A stretch of DNA of 64,000 nt from Aphelocoma coerulescens (Eukaryota > Chordata > Aves > Passeriformes > Corvidae): positions 67,363,563 to 67,427,562 of the forward strand of contig NC_091013.1 in assembly GCF_041296385.1 (NCBI RefSeq), written 5' to 3'. The notes beneath the pieces are model-generated. The model was given only the letters and a program-made list of their open reading frames with translations, had not been told where the DNA came from and ran no database searches. A program made the position numbers and the translations under genes. Below are positions 1 through 12,570 of this stretch, piece by piece. Each line of letters begins with the position of its first letter. The stretch's first letter is position 1.

Positions 1-100
1 GGATAGGATTTAAGTATGTTTAAGCCTTTGAATAGGATCAAGCTGTGTGCAAGGAACCAGCAGCCTGTGCAGGCACATGATCTTATCTCTGCTGCCCTCA

Positions 101-138
101 TTATTATAACACTCTTCACGCTGATAGTGTTATAATAA
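101..138. repeat. Perfect 13-bp inverted repeat, 12-base spacer
   Basis: The left arm TTATTATAACACT (101-113) is the exact reverse complement of AGTGTTATAATAA (126-138), with spacer CTTCACGCTGAT. It can form a hairpin. The function is unknown. Confidence 0.9.
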
Positions 139-1289
139 GTGTAATATGAATAAACAGAAAGAAATATCACTCCACCAGGAAACAAGTCCTCTGTTTTATC
201 GTATCCATGGCACCTATTAACACCTCTATCCCAGGAACTCACTGAGATGTGTGTTCATACACCAAAGCACAGTTTTCACTTCTGACTTCACATTCCTCAC
301 AAGAAATGTCATTCTTTCCCAAACAGTTCCAAAACCTGGGAACTATCCTGTTTTTTACAGCTGGGACTCTGAGATCCTATGGACCAGCACTTGAAAAAAT
401 ATGATTAATCTGCTAATCTGCTCCCATGAAAAAGTTTAAGATGTAAAATCCCACTTAGCAGCTGGCTCTCTGACTCTGGGTAGCTCTAGAGCTGGCCACA
501 TTTTGAGTGTTAAGCAACAAGTCGGACAAAACCAAGCTGGGATCTAGAAACTCCACTTCTACTACAACTTGATGTTGAGAAGTTGGCAAGTGGCCTTGGA
601 CTGATTTTACAGACCAAAGGATGGGCAGACATCTTCTATTCCCTTCCTGCTCTGAGCTGAAAGCATCTTCTCCTGCAGTGCTGCAACCACCTTGACTACC
701 TTTTGGGCAGGGGCAGGGTTGTGCTCTTCTCAGTTGAAACTGTCCCACTTTCCAGACACTGAAGGGGCATAGGACAGGTGAGGGTGGCTCCAAGCACATG
801 GCTGAGGCACAGTTCAAAGGAAAAGTATACCTGGATATTTGTGCTCAAGTACTGAAAATAATATACCTTAGGGAGACAATTTACCTGCAGTCTTACTGGT
901 CCTGACCAGATCTGCTCATGAGAACCATTTTTCTTCTGTCTCCCCCTTAGCTAGATCTCCACCTGAGATGCATATATGAAATGTCTTGCTCTTTCATCTT
1001 CTTGTTGTGTTCCACAGGACCATGAGGTGCTCAGCTGTCTCCAGAGATGTGATCCTGTGCACCTTTCAGCGTGTTTGCAAGTACAGATGCAGTAAGATGC
1101 TTGTAGTCAGGGCTACTGTATTTTGAAACAGAGACCCAAATAAATACAAATCCTAGCATGGTGGAAAAGCTAATGCTTATGGTGGCAAGGAGAGGCCAAG
1201 AAAGCTCCATAATCAGCTAGAGGAAAGAGGACATGGAGATCCTCTTAATTTTATGCCTAGGAAGAGGACAGAAAAGCCACTGGTGTTGT
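139..1289. other. Intergenic, no gene seen
   Basis: Mixed-composition sequence. A 120-codon minus-strand frame (817-455) has no family resemblance and is taken as chance. Confidence 0.6.
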
Positions 1290-1530
1290 CATAGCATCGT
1301 AGAATCATTTAGGATCAAAAAGATCTTCAAGATCGTTCAGTCCATTAACCCAGCACTGCCAAGTCCACCACTAAACCCTGTCCCTCAGTGTCCCATCTAC
1401 ACATTTTTTAAATATGTCCGGGGGCAGTGACTCTACCACTTCCCTGGGCAGCCTGTGCCAGTGCTTGACAACCCTAATATCCAATCTAAAACTCCTCTGG
1501 AACAACTTGAGGCTGTGTCCTCTTGTCAGG
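1290..1530 (-). mobile_element. CR1 LINE 3' fragment
   Basis: On the plus strand the copy begins with the inverted octamers CATAGCAT and CGTAGAAT. It then runs through diverged CR1 3' sequence: GATCGTTCAGTCCATTAACC, the CACTTCCCTGGGCAGCCTGT block, and ACAACTTGAGGCTGTGTCCT. The element therefore points left. It is 5'-truncated, as nearly all avian CR1 copies are. Confidence 0.88.
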
Positions 1531-4500
1531 GAACAGCCGCAGTAAGGCATGGCAGGATGCTCTCATTTACAGATAGGGTCTCTGTCCTTCTAGGAATTTG
1601 TATTTGACTGCCTTGGGTGGGTCCAGGGACATTGCCTAAGAAATGAAAAAACAAATACCCTCAAAGGGGCTGGCTATCTACAGGGCTATAGTCTTGTTCT
1701 TCAGTTCTGGAGTTCTGTGGCTGTTTATCCAAGGGATAAGAGGCACAGGTCATATCCTCACTGTAATTTACATTTGGCTTCAAATCAGCTCCTCTCCTTT
1801 TAATTCTCCTCAGCCATCTCTTTTGCAAGAGCCCTCAGAAGCATACTTCTCTCACTTAAATATTTATCAATAAAGAATAACTATTCAACATTTAAACATT
1901 AACTGAGACGAGGACAGAAAATCCATAGGATCTGTAAACTGGCATCTGGGGACCAGGGTCTGCTTCAGTGATTACTGAAATATTATATATTCAGTAAATT
2001 ACTCCAGAAATAGACACCAGGATCAGGAACTGAAAGTATTTCCCAGTTGGTGGTTGCCACATTGCTCAAGGAAACAGCCAAGGCAGGTTCAAATTTTTCC
2101 AGGCAGACAGAAGTAGTAAACCTGGAGAAGCCCAAAGTTCTCTGGAGTATGAATAGAAAAGGAAGTATCAGCTTCTTGTAACTATTAGAAATGCACTAAT
2201 TTCTTCATTTTGCTAAATGGTACCAAACACAGGACTACTGAAACACTTTCATGAACTGACGGAGTTTAATGGTTTGATCTGACCTTAGTTTGCTTTACTG
2301 GGTCAGACCCAGTGGCCTGCATCTGTGAAGATCATTGGCTTTTTCAATGACTACCAGTCCACAAAAATCTGTCTGTCCTGCTGTAATCACCTCACAGGCG
2401 TATCTACAAGGAGCTAACAAGTGCATTTCTGGCCACTGGCTTATGGACTGGTGTGTGATGAGCTCTGTGAATGAGAACTTCAGAGACAGCAGGCAGCACC
2501 ATCACACTGCAGCTGTAATTCCCACATGTGCAGGGCTTGCTCCAAAACCTCTTACAATAAATGGAAAAGATTGCACCCTATTTACTTGGCACAGAAGGGA
2601 GGTTTGAGGCAGAGCAGTGAAGTGACTGCATATCAAGGTGAGCTAATGTGAAAATTGCAGGAAACTAGCCAATTACTTGCTGTCCTGTCAATACGAGGGA
2701 TGATTATACTTTACATCTAGTTCACTAGTTGCACTGAGCCTTACTTCATTTAAGGTAATTAGTTTCTTATTATAAAGCAGAATTCAGGTATTAGGGAGAA
2801 AATCCCCCTCACCAAGCTTGCAGCAAGGGAATGAATTCCTAATTCTCCCAGCATACCTCAAGCCTCACCTCAGCCATGCATGGAGCCTTCACGAAGGAGA
2901 ATTGCAGGCTTCCAAGCACACTTTCCTGCCAGAGCATTAGACTTTCCCAGACCCAAGGATGGCTCCAGTAGTGCCCAGCTGGCAGGACGAGTGCCCCAGG
3001 ATGCTTTGGTCCATCTGCATCCCTGTCCCTGCACAGCACACTGCAGGCACCCCCTGGGGATGGTGAATTTCAGTAGACCCATGCAAAATCATGGCTAAAG
3101 CTCCTGAGTGATGGTGATGAAATCAGCTTTCAGACTCTGGGCACCTTACAGCCCAGTGGATTTCTTGTCCCAGCCACATTGCTGGGGAAATGTCCCTGGT
3201 GTTTGCTGAGACGAATTTTCATTGGATTGATGGCACAAAAACCAGGTGTCTGGTGAAGAGAGTGGAAAATTTAAAGCATGGTGCTGCATGCCCAGCCCTC
3301 CAGTGTAGTGTTAGCACAGCAGGGCAATGTGATGCCTTGCAATGATGGTGACCATGCCATGGGCAAACAAATGGGGTTCTCCAGGAGGTGGCTATCCTGC
3401 ACCCATGCTGCATGAAATGCACAGAGGCTTTAGGCAATGGGAGCGTGTGTGGATTTTACCTACATGTGTTTACCATGCTGATGACCTCATTCTCTTACAT
3501 TGCACGGCTGGGCAGGATCTCACTATGCATTTGACTGCTCCACTGAAGTGCAGGGAGATTTTGTCTTTGATCTCAATGGTATCACAAAGTGGGAGCTGTG
3601 CACGTGTTTGTGCTCATCAGGGAGATGAGCAGGTGAATCCTTGGCTGTTTGTATGGCTGAAGATATACGGCAAAGATTCCTCTTAGCTAATGGATACACG
3701 CTGCTGGGTTTTTCAGTAAGCACTTCTGATTTTAGGAACAGTGGCTGTACCACCTTCTGCTCTAGCAGATAAATAACTCTTGTTTCCTAAGGTTAATACA
3801 TAATCTTAGAAAATTTACAGGCATATGTGTGTCTCTCCTATCCCCATAATGTGTGAATCCAGTGGTTTAATTCTTCCCTTTTGATGAGAATTATCATGAA
3901 GGGAGCTGATGGCTGATAAACTCATTCTTATCTGGACATTAGAGAATCCACACAGGCAAGCAGTGCTGGCAGAAATGTTCCATACACATCTGCTCAGAGA
4001 GGTCTGTTTTAGCTTCTGCTCTGCCTGGTTAGTGCCGTAGATATGTGAGATGGTCCAGGCTATTTCCTCCCTCTCTCTGGGCAGCCATTTTCAATTTGAG
4101 AAGATAATTTAAAAGTAATGAATCTCAAAGTGATCTCAAGCCCTGACTGTTTGTTGGGGTGAGTTTTTTGTCTTTTGCTCTGTGTAAGAGCTTTCTGTGT
4201 AACGCTATGTTACTGATGAAAACACTGCTGAAGACTTAGCAATTTAGACATCCCATTTAGCAAGAGAGATGTGTGTACTCAAACAAGGCCAACTCCCAAA
4301 TGTTTTAGCTTTCCCCCCCTTCAGTTGTGAAACGAGAGCCTCAATCTTTTCTGAAGGTTGGCAAACAGCCCTTGTCCAAAGAGCACTACATCACATATTT
4401 GCCTGCATCGCCCAGTGCACGTGACAGTGAGCAGGGCCCAAGGGCCAGCCCCCAAGGGACCCTGTGACGTGCCAATGGCCCTGGGGGAGCAAGGCCAGGC

Positions 4501-5989
4501 TGCTTGCTTACCTTGGGTTCATAGAACAGGGAAAGCTCATGGCATTGGAGGTTCCCACTTTATGGCAATTCAGCTGGGCTCACTGTGGGCCATAAAAGAG
4601 ACAGACAAACTGCCTTTTGCCAACTTGGTGCCTGAGAAATGACAAAGCAAGTCTATTCCAGAAGCTCTGTAGGACAAATTATGTGTGTTAGACCCTGGTA
4701 CTGGCTTGGAGAGAAAGGGCAGGATGGAACTGTGGACCAGGCTCACCAGTGGTGTGAGAACCAGTTCAATCAGCTTCTGCTGCTTGGCTAATGGTGTGCT
4801 TTCCACATGCCAGCTCTTAAAAATAAACAAGGGCATATGAAGGTATGATAAACTGGCTGGACTTCAACAAGTTCAAGATACTGTCTGTTTACATCACTTG
4901 GTGGGGGCGACTGGCCATGAAATTGTTGCTAATACCAGAAATCCAGAGTACAGAAACTCTACCCATCTATCTTCTGTGGTCTGAAGGACAAAATGAAATG
5001 GGGTTGGTTTTCTTCCTTGATCTCTGAACCAGTGTGTTTGCTCCATGTTATTCTTCTGGTCTCTTAAATGATCAGAGTAGGCACTCTTAAAACTATATAA
5101 AGCAAGTCCCCACTTTGCCATGATGTTGTCATCTCTAGCATTCGTTGCTATCTATTCATTAAGGTACATCCTCTTAATAAAAACATCCAAGAAACCAGCC
5201 TTTGTTTGCTGATTATACATTCAGGGATTCCAGATTTATGGCGTTCATTTACCTTAATTGAAGCTTATGACGAGTACAAATTTTCTGCTGAAAGAAAAAG
5301 ACAAAAGAGCAGAATGGTATAGGACAGCATTCATGTAGAGATAAAGCGATGATTGTGTCATTTGTTTTGGAGGGTATGTTTGCTATTAAGCTGAAGTCAA
5401 AAGTAAGGTACATTGATTTACAGGAAATAGCTCACTTACACACATATTAGACATTTACAAACCCTACTTCAGAAGCCCCTGAATACTGATAAGCCTTTGT
5501 GATTTCAGCCAGGTATGTCATCAATAACATCAGTGTCTGTTTATAAACATTTTTTGTCCCTGATTCAGGTAGTCAAAGTTCAGGAAAATATTTGTCTTTG
5601 GTCTCTGCAAATGAATGGCTTGAAATTCAGTGACATTGTCCTCTTCAAAGGGAACCGAAGGAACCCAGTCCTGTTTCCTAGAAGAGCCTCAGAGGAGCAG
5701 GGGAGCCAATGTGATTTCCATAGAAGTGGCACCCTTCTTTCTGTTTTTTTCATTTAATGGAAAAAATAATTGTTTCCTCTTATTGTGCCTTTGCATCTTG
5801 GAAGCTTTGCAAAATGTTTTTTTGACCTCCTGGATTACTTGTGGAAGAGTTGTATGTATGACTTGAAAGAATGCACTAGTAGATAAAATACCTTCCTATA
5901 ATTAAGAAAAAAAATTTGGACCTGGCTAGTCCCTATCTAATTGCTGGCACTGGGACCTTTTTCCTGAAATGGATTTGGCTCCATTTGAA
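1531..5989. other. Intergenic, no gene seen
   Basis: Only short overlapping frames on both strands; the only structure noted is the palindrome at 2,297. No RNA gene recognised. Confidence 0.6.
2297..2313. repeat. 17-base odd palindrome
   Basis: ACTGGGTC, then A, then GACCCAGT: the two 8-base arms are exact complements. The phrase 'tactgggtcagaccca' also occurs in old amniote interspersed repeats, so this may be a repeat remnant. Confidence 0.7.
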
Positions 5990-6055
5990 GGCCTTGATTT
6001 AGCAAATAATTTAAGCACATGCTGCTGTAAAGCGGATGTGCTTAAGAGTTGCTGC
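5990..6055. mobile_element. Possible remnant of an old palindromic amniote MITE-like repeat
   Basis: The sequence TTAGCAAATAATTTAAGCAC, then GGATGTGCTTAAGAG, resembles the palindromic 'TTAAGCACATGCTTAA' repeat family spread through archosaur and turtle genomes. Only part of one unit seems to survive. Confidence 0.35.
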
Positions 6056-7569
6056 AGTGCAACCCTACTTGGATGGGGGTTTGCTCATCCTCCTGTGTGT
6101 AACACTGCAGAAAAAAATCTGGCTCTTTTTCTGTCTTGTGCACTGGGAGAAAAAACTTCAGCAAGCAGGTGGTGTCCCCTGTTACATTTCAACACAGAGA
6201 ATACAGGGTAGTAGTACTTGGCACCAAGGCAAAATGCAAGTAAATATCATGTGGTGCATCTATCTGTTACTCCAAAGCAAACATTAGGAAGTGAATAGTC
6301 TAAATAATTATGCCCAAGAGGACAGAGCATGGGCCACCTCAATAGGGGCTTCCTCCACTCAGAGGCAGCTGCTGGTGCTGCGGGGTTTCCTTCAGAGCTG
6401 GCCGCCCTCCATCCATCCCTGCACGGGGTGGTGGCCCAGAAATACCCATTTTCTCCATTTTTACCATTGGCTTTGTAAGCAGCATGGGAACACTTCTCAC
6501 ACTGGGGACGGGATGCTAACTTATTTGCTCTGCTGAGCTTCCACACCTGATTCCCACCCTGCTGTGCTGTGCTCTCCTTCCAGCCTCTGGTGAAGCAAAG
6601 TGATTCCCCTCTGCACCCATCCCCCTTGTGCCATCCTGAAGAGATTTGGCTGACACCAGCACGAAAACCAGCAGAACCAGTGGTAACCAGTAGCTCTTCT
6701 GCTTTGCCTTGGGACGGCTTTTGTGTCAGCTAATGCTCTAGAGATGTGACTCCTCCTCAGTGCTGTGGTTATGCTGGAGCTTCTCCTGACAGTGGGATCT
6801 CATCCTGACATGGAGGAAAATGTCAGACTAGGGTCAACACGGGGCTTCAAGAGCACCTGAACCACTAACTGAAAAAACCCAAGTTGCTCTGTGTACCCAG
6901 CAGCTCTAGCATTGTTGGGGGGTATTTCTCTGAAGACGTCATCCTGCTGTTTTTGTCACTACAAACTCTGAGATGGACACAGGCATAGATGCATGATAGT
7001 TTCTCCAGATAGCCCTCCTCACGATGGGCATGAAAGGAGCAGAGGGCTGCCAGGGGGTCTGGCAGCAATGCACAGGGCACAGACCGCCGTGGGTCACCTG
7101 CTCACAGCCACGCTGCTCTGGCACCAGTCTGTCTCCTGCCAGAGCAACACTTGCAAGTGAATGAAACCAGACAGCATCAACTACAGCAGCTGAGGATCTG
7201 TTCTGAATGCCCATGAGCTGTGAGCTGGGCTTTCCCCCCAAGCCTGAGTGCTTCTGTGCCTAAGCTTTTCATCTTATATCACCGAATCGTGCATATTTTC
7301 GTTACCCATATTGGTGTCTTATCCTCGTTGAGTGGCACAAGCTATTTCCCTCTTACTGCCCAAAAGAAGGGGTGGTGGAAGGAGGGGAGGAAGAGAAAGA
7401 AGGGGAGAATTTGTTGTCTCTTAGTTTGCCCTCCTGTCAATCAATTAGCAGCAATTCCTTTTAGATAGTAACGCACAAATATATCTGTGCAGCTCAGCTA
7501 CTGCTCTGCCTCTGAGAGAATCTGCTGGGACCAAGCTTGAAATCAGTGAGTTAATGAGTTGAAAGCACA
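6056..7569. other. Intergenic, no gene seen
   Basis: Moderately GC-rich stretches (about 6,340-6,620 and 7,020-7,200) with overlapping short frames on both strands and no conserved motif. Confidence 0.6.
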
Positions 7570-7622
7570 AAGGAGAAGGGGGAGAGGAGAGAGAGGGAGG
7601 GGGGAGAGGGACAGAGGGAGAT
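7570..7622. repeat. Purine (GA/GGA) tract
   Basis: An almost pure G/A stretch of about 50 bases, directly left of a small CpG cluster. A second purine-rich stretch is at 7,370-7,410. Confidence 0.85.
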
Positions 7623-7644
7623 GAATCTGAAGACCCAGTTCCTG

Positions 7645-7905
7645 CTCGAGCTCCGCTGGGAGTTAGGAGCTCACCTAAGCTGTACTTAGAGCATCCCCGC
7701 TCTAGAGCTGCAAACGGGGGGATCCGCGGTGGCAGCGCAGCTGCTTTTTGAGAGCAGGCAAGGCTGAGAAAGCAGGGAAAGCATTCGCAGTACCTGCTGT
7801 AGCCACATCCTGCCGAGGTCTGCCTCAGGTCTGCCTTTCCCCACAGCCTTTCCCTACGTCTTCAGACCATCGTTTTGGGTTTAAGTGCCTCACTGAAGCG
7901 CCGTG
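7645..7905. promoter_or_regulatory. Small CpG cluster, possible regulatory element or promoter
   Basis: About a dozen CpG dinucleotides in 260 bases (CTCGAGCTCCGCT, GATCCGCGGTGGCAGCGCAG and others) in a region where CpG is otherwise rare. It lies next to a purine tract. No open frame or splice pattern identifies a transcript. Confidence 0.3.
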
Positions 7906-7924
7906 CTAAAGCAGATGTGGCTGT

Positions 7925-7958
7925 GCATATATACATATATATATATACATACATACAC
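7925..7958. repeat. AT/CATA simple repeat
   Basis: An alternating ATAT and CATA tract. Confidence 0.9.
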
Positions 7959-8184
7959 CCTCCAGGATGCAATGCAGCCTTTGACATGAAGTTTTGTGCC
8001 CAGTCACACCTCTGTCGTGAACAGACCAGTTTTGTGACATTAAAGGTTTGCAAAATGTTAGCACAGCCATGATGGTCCCTCGTAAAATGAGGACGTGTCC
8101 AGGAGGCACGGAGGCATCACCTGGATGCAAGCCCTGCTGTCCGTGTCTCGCTTTTGTGTAAGGTGTACCCACCTGGTTTTGGAG

Positions 8185-8265
8185 ATCATCTCCCCCATTT
8201 TGCAGGCAGCACAAAAGGAACACAGAGTTTGTTGCTTTCTCAGCTTCATAACAAAGCCATCCAGT
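8185..8265 (-). mobile_element. Possible ancient MIR-type SINE remnant
   Basis: The stretch ATCTCCCCCATTTTGCAGGC, followed by AAAAGGAACACAGAG, resembles inverted MIR (atccccattttacagatgag...gaggcacagag). The evidence is weak. Confidence 0.3.
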
Positions 8266-8329
8266 TCTAAAATTATCAAAGTGAAATGGAGGCTTGCTTA
8301 ATGTGTGTGTGGGTGTTAATGGAGACAGA

Positions 8330-8990
8330 ACCGCTCTTATAACTGCCTTAAAAGCTATTTTATAAAATAGTTTCATTGTCAGGGACTTTAAACATACAGG
8401 ATTAATATCTTAACTGACTGTGCCTCATTTTGTATTATCTCAAGGACAAATTTACAAGATGATACACACTATTTAGTCTTTATAATGCTTGCATCTGTAG
8501 CTGCCATGCTTTGGGAGAATTTTACCATCATTGCTACTTATAGAAACATATTAACTTGCCATAAACAACTAAAAATAAATTAATCACATTCACAAATCTG
8601 TTAAGGAGTTAGCTACTATATATAAACTGCCAAAAGCAACCTGAAATCTATATGAAATGAGGCAAATATTGCTTAGAGATATTAAGTAACACATGTATAA
8701 ATCAGCTTAATTTAAAGCATCATTGAAACTACTAATGATATTTTGACTTGTAACATAAGGTTGTGTATTATATTAAAATTCTTCTACTGAAAATGTTTAG
8801 ATTTTAAAAAATGTTACAATTATTTTATGGATTTTCTATTTCTTGAAATTTCATTTTAAGAATTTGAATTGTATTATTAGGACAGCTGTCCATTTTAATA
8901 GATAACCTCGATGGGTTAAGAAGGAAAAGTAAAAAATGCTGATTATAGAATGCCTTAAACCACAGTATTTTTCAGAAATGTTTCATGCCT
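8330..8990. other. AT-rich, repeat-free stretch; candidate conserved non-coding sequence
   Basis: There is no recognisable repeat and no coding frame. Many ATTA/TAAT cores are present (AATTAATCACATT, CTAATGATATTTTG), as is a perfect 16-base palindrome at 8,355-8,370 (CTATTTTATAAAATAG). The composition resembles ancient enhancers, but conservation cannot be judged from one sequence. Confidence 0.25.
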
Positions 8991-11705
8991 GGTAATTTTC
9001 TATGCATATCATAAGAATTCTTTGGCTTCTTTAGCAGAGTTCTCACTGGGATGCTTGAGGGAAAAGATACCTTTTCTATGAACGGACAGAGAAAGCTGTC
9101 AGCTTGTTTAGTCTTGCAAATCAAAGACAGACAGTAGATATGTTTTTTGCCTGTGAATATATTAGAGTAAAATTCCAAAAAGCTCTTTCATCGAGTGGGA
9201 AATACTGGCATAGAAATAAATACGAGCATGTTAAGAAGATAAGAATTGACAGACCTGTGCAGCCCAGAGATCCTGTTTCTGATGCAGTGACACTTACCTA
9301 AGGAAGAGTACAAAAATGTATCCATTCTAAGCTATCCCCAAAACCCCTTAAACATTTTGAAATATTATGGAAATCAAGAAGGATACCACAAAGCTCTGAG
9401 ATTAAAGAGGGAATGTGATGCCCCAATTTTCTCAGAAAGGAGTGATAAGCTATCCTTGTCTTCATAGTTCACCGCAGCACCAGACACATCTCTCCTCTAC
9501 TTTTTCTTGGCAGCAGTTCTCCAGAGCCTCGAAGGAAAGAGCAGGCTCTTTTCTGGTCTGAAAGAGCTGGATGGTTGTACAGAAAATGCATCAACGTTCC
9601 TGACAGTAGGAGGTGAGCAAAGAGGGAGGAAGATGCACTCTGCATCAGGACTGATGCACACCCTGTGTTTTATTAGCTGTACGATATCTGGGGACATTGG
9701 ATTACCCTCTGAAGGCTCTCTCTGATCCATAGTGCTGGACCTAGGCACTGGCTCCATCTCTAAGGAGAAAAGGCACGAATTTACTCATCATTGCAATGCA
9801 TATGCTGGGCACTTGAAATAAACTGCCTTTGAGGTTATGGATGAAACTGAAAGAGCCTGTTGTGGCAGATGGCATTCCTGTCACCAGTGTCCTCTGGAAG
9901 ACACTTGGATACATGGCTGGGAAGGACTGTATAAACTTTGAGGACACTGGAGAGGAGATCTGCTGGGAAATACGGTGTCAGCAGAAGGCATGCCCTTGCT
10001 GCAGACACAGCTCCTCATTCAATGCCTTGGTCACCTTTCTTGCACACTCATGCCTCTGTGACACAGACCCTGCTCCATCACTGCTGCCTTCTGACTTCTT
10101 GGAGAATGGCCTCCAAACCAATTTTCGCTACTTAAGTTTGGACACCAAAAAGGGGTAGCTGAATCATGAGTGTAGATGAACACTCCATGAGAAAGAGACA
10201 CACCTCCAGGAACTGAGGTTAATTTGGGAGATTTGTTCTTCTCTTTCTTGACTATTGGGATGTTAAGGCAATTACACCCCTAATTTACAAGCTGCTCTTG
10301 GTGTGTTAATTGTAATGAGGATGACTCAGGCAGTGTAAGATAAAAGGTGTTATCAGCTATTTGTCAGCATTTACCAGTTTGGTGGCGTCTTTTATAGCTG
10401 AGGTGGCTTCAGCCACACAATGACTAATGTTCCAGGCTGCTCTAAAGACTGGCTTGCTGAGGGCCTGCTTAGACCTCCTGTTGCCACACTGCCCCCTCTC
10501 TTCCCTACACTTTGGGTAAGGGCTTAGCCCCACTGAGCAAGCTGTTTAGTCTGCTAGTTGTCTTTTGGACCCCAGTCCCATCCCTGTAAATGAGCATCAT
10601 TTCATTGCTGGAAATTACTTCCAAGTGCAGAATTTTTGTATTGAAGTTGTCTCAGGTTTGAATTCCTTTTTTTTCTTTTTATTACCATGATGGTTTTGTT
10701 GTACCAAGAGTGCTTTGCAAAGTAGCTTTTAGGTGACCACAACCCTTCATGGCTGAAGCTTTCAACCATTTGAAGATAGTGATAGACTTAACTTCACAAC
10801 TTATAGCTAAAACATCTCCTTGGAAAAGTCCACATTGTCTGAATGATACAAAAAGAGCAAAGAAGAAGAAGAAGAAGAGGAAGAAGAAGAACAAGAGGAA
10901 GGGGAAGAAGAGAGAATTGTACACCTTTTTATAGTTATGTCTTCTAAATGGTCTTCAAACTTCTGTCTTTCACCTCTAGGTTTATATGTATTGGAGTGGT
11001 CTAAGCCTTGCTTTGAGCTCACGGACTTTCTTTACAGACTGCATCAATCCTCCACTCCTCTAGTTGGGGGAAATCTGCTCATACACAGAAGACACAGAAA
11101 TCTGAGCTTGTATTGAAAGACAAGGCGAGAGATTTAAAAGGTAAGCAAGGAATTGGCAGACTAAGGATAGTTGAGGTTAGACACTGATAGCAGCAACAGC
11201 CACCCTTGTCTAAAAATACCTTGTAAGATTACGTTGAGCCTGAGGCCTCTGTGTGAGAGTTATTGTCATATGAAAACAATGTCTGTGACTTTCAAGGCAA
11301 GTGTACTTGTTGTTTTGCAAAAACCTTCCTCTGAAGAACTTTTCTATCTTCTCCTGTTGCCTCACACTCTTAACTCCCATCATGTTTTTGTTCTTTCCAC
11401 TGTTTAATGTTTATCTTCCTTTGCAAAAATAGAAGTCAGATGGGAAACCATCTTTTCTGGGCATTCCCACAGTGCATATTTGCATTTTTGAGCAGTATCT
11501 CAACAGCACAGTGCTCTTCAGATAATCTGAAATCACAGGGGTTATGCAGGTAGCAATCACAATGCTAAGCACAACTGTGGCTGACTATCCCAGCAAGAAT
11601 CAACAGTGCAGATACAAACCAGACTGACTGAAAGTGCTACGGCTAGCTAGCAACTTTACCCCAACAAATATATGCAGTCCCACAAACTGCAGGTTAAAGG
11701 TCAGT
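8991..11705. other. Intergenic, no gene seen
   Basis: Unique sequence plus the GAA microsatellite. The 109-codon plus-strand frame at 9,829-10,158 resembles nothing I know. Confidence 0.6.
10860..10913. repeat. GAA-rich microsatellite
   Basis: An imperfect (GAA)n tract with GAG and AAC interruptions, purine on the plus strand. It generates lysine-rich and serine-rich false frames. Confidence 0.92.
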
Positions 11706-12570
11706 CACAGAGTCACAGAATCATAGAATGGACTGAGTTGGAAGTGACCTTAAAGATCATTTAGTTCCAAGCCCCCTGCCATAGGTTCCATCCAAACCTG
11801 GTCTTGAACACCTCCAGGGATGGGACACCCAAAATTTCACGGAGCAAACTGTTCCAATGCTCACCGCCCTCACAGTAAAGAATTTTTTCCTAATATTTAA
11901 ACCTATTTTCTTTCAGTTTGAAACCATTCCCCCTTGTTCTGTCACTAAATGCTCTTGTGAAAAGTCCCCTTCCTTTCTTGTAAGGTCCCTCCACGTACTG
12001 AAAGGTCACAATTAGGTCCCCCCAAAATCTTCTTTTTTCCAGGCTAATCAACCCAAATTCTCTCAGCCTTCTCCATAGGAGAGGTGCTCCATTCCTCTAA
12101 TCATCACGGCCCTCCTCTGGACTTGCTCCAACAGATCCACGTCCTCCCTGTGCTGGGGACCTCACAGCTGGATGCAGCACTGCAGGTGGGGTCTCAGAGT
12201 GGAGCGGAGGAGCAGAATCCCCTCCCTGGCCCTGCTGCCCACGCTGCTTTGGATGCAGCCCAGGACACGTTTGGCTTTCTGGGCTGTGAGTGCCCATGGC
12301 TGGGTCATGTCCAGCCTCTCGCCCACCAGCACCCCCAAGTCCTTCTGGGCAGGACTGCTCTCAGTCCATCCCCCAGCCTGTGTAGATGCTGGAGGTTGCC
12401 CCAACCCAGGTGCAGCACCTTGCACTTGGCCTTGTTGAACCTCATGAGGTTCCCATGGGGCCACTTTTTGAGCTTGTCCAGATCCCTCTGGATGGCATCC
12501 TGTCCTTCAGTGTGTCAGCTTTACCAGTCAGCTTGGTGTCACCTGCTAATGTGTGAGGCTGCACTCAACA
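11706..12570 (-). mobile_element. CR1 LINE, 5'-truncated, with 3' part of reverse transcriptase ORF
   Basis: The 3' end is marked by three tandem octamers (CACAGAGT, CACAGAAT, CATAGAAT at 11,706-11,729), followed by the canonical avian CR1 tail (GTGACCTTAAAGATCATTTA). Further right, the minus strand encodes a decayed end of ORF2 with the recognisable [14 protein letters not shown] and LGCIQSSVGSRAREGILLL motifs (about 12,464-12,162). At about 0.87 kb it is the longest CR1 copy in the window. The left-hand (3') border is certain; the right-hand border is approximate. Confidence 0.93.

Noticed and set aside
7690..7740. Resemblance to a cloning-vector polylinker (TCTAGAG, GGATCCGCGGTGGC)
   Set aside because: Only short restriction-site words match and their order differs from common vectors. 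The flanks are ordinary genomic sequence, so contamination is not supported.
7906..8376. 156-codon minus-strand frame
   Set aside because: It runs through an AT/CATA microsatellite (giving a Tyr/Ile-rich stretch) and a possible SINE remnant. No coding character.
10749..10934. Lysine-rich frame ending in [17 protein letters not shown]
   Set aside because: It is produced by the GAA microsatellite.
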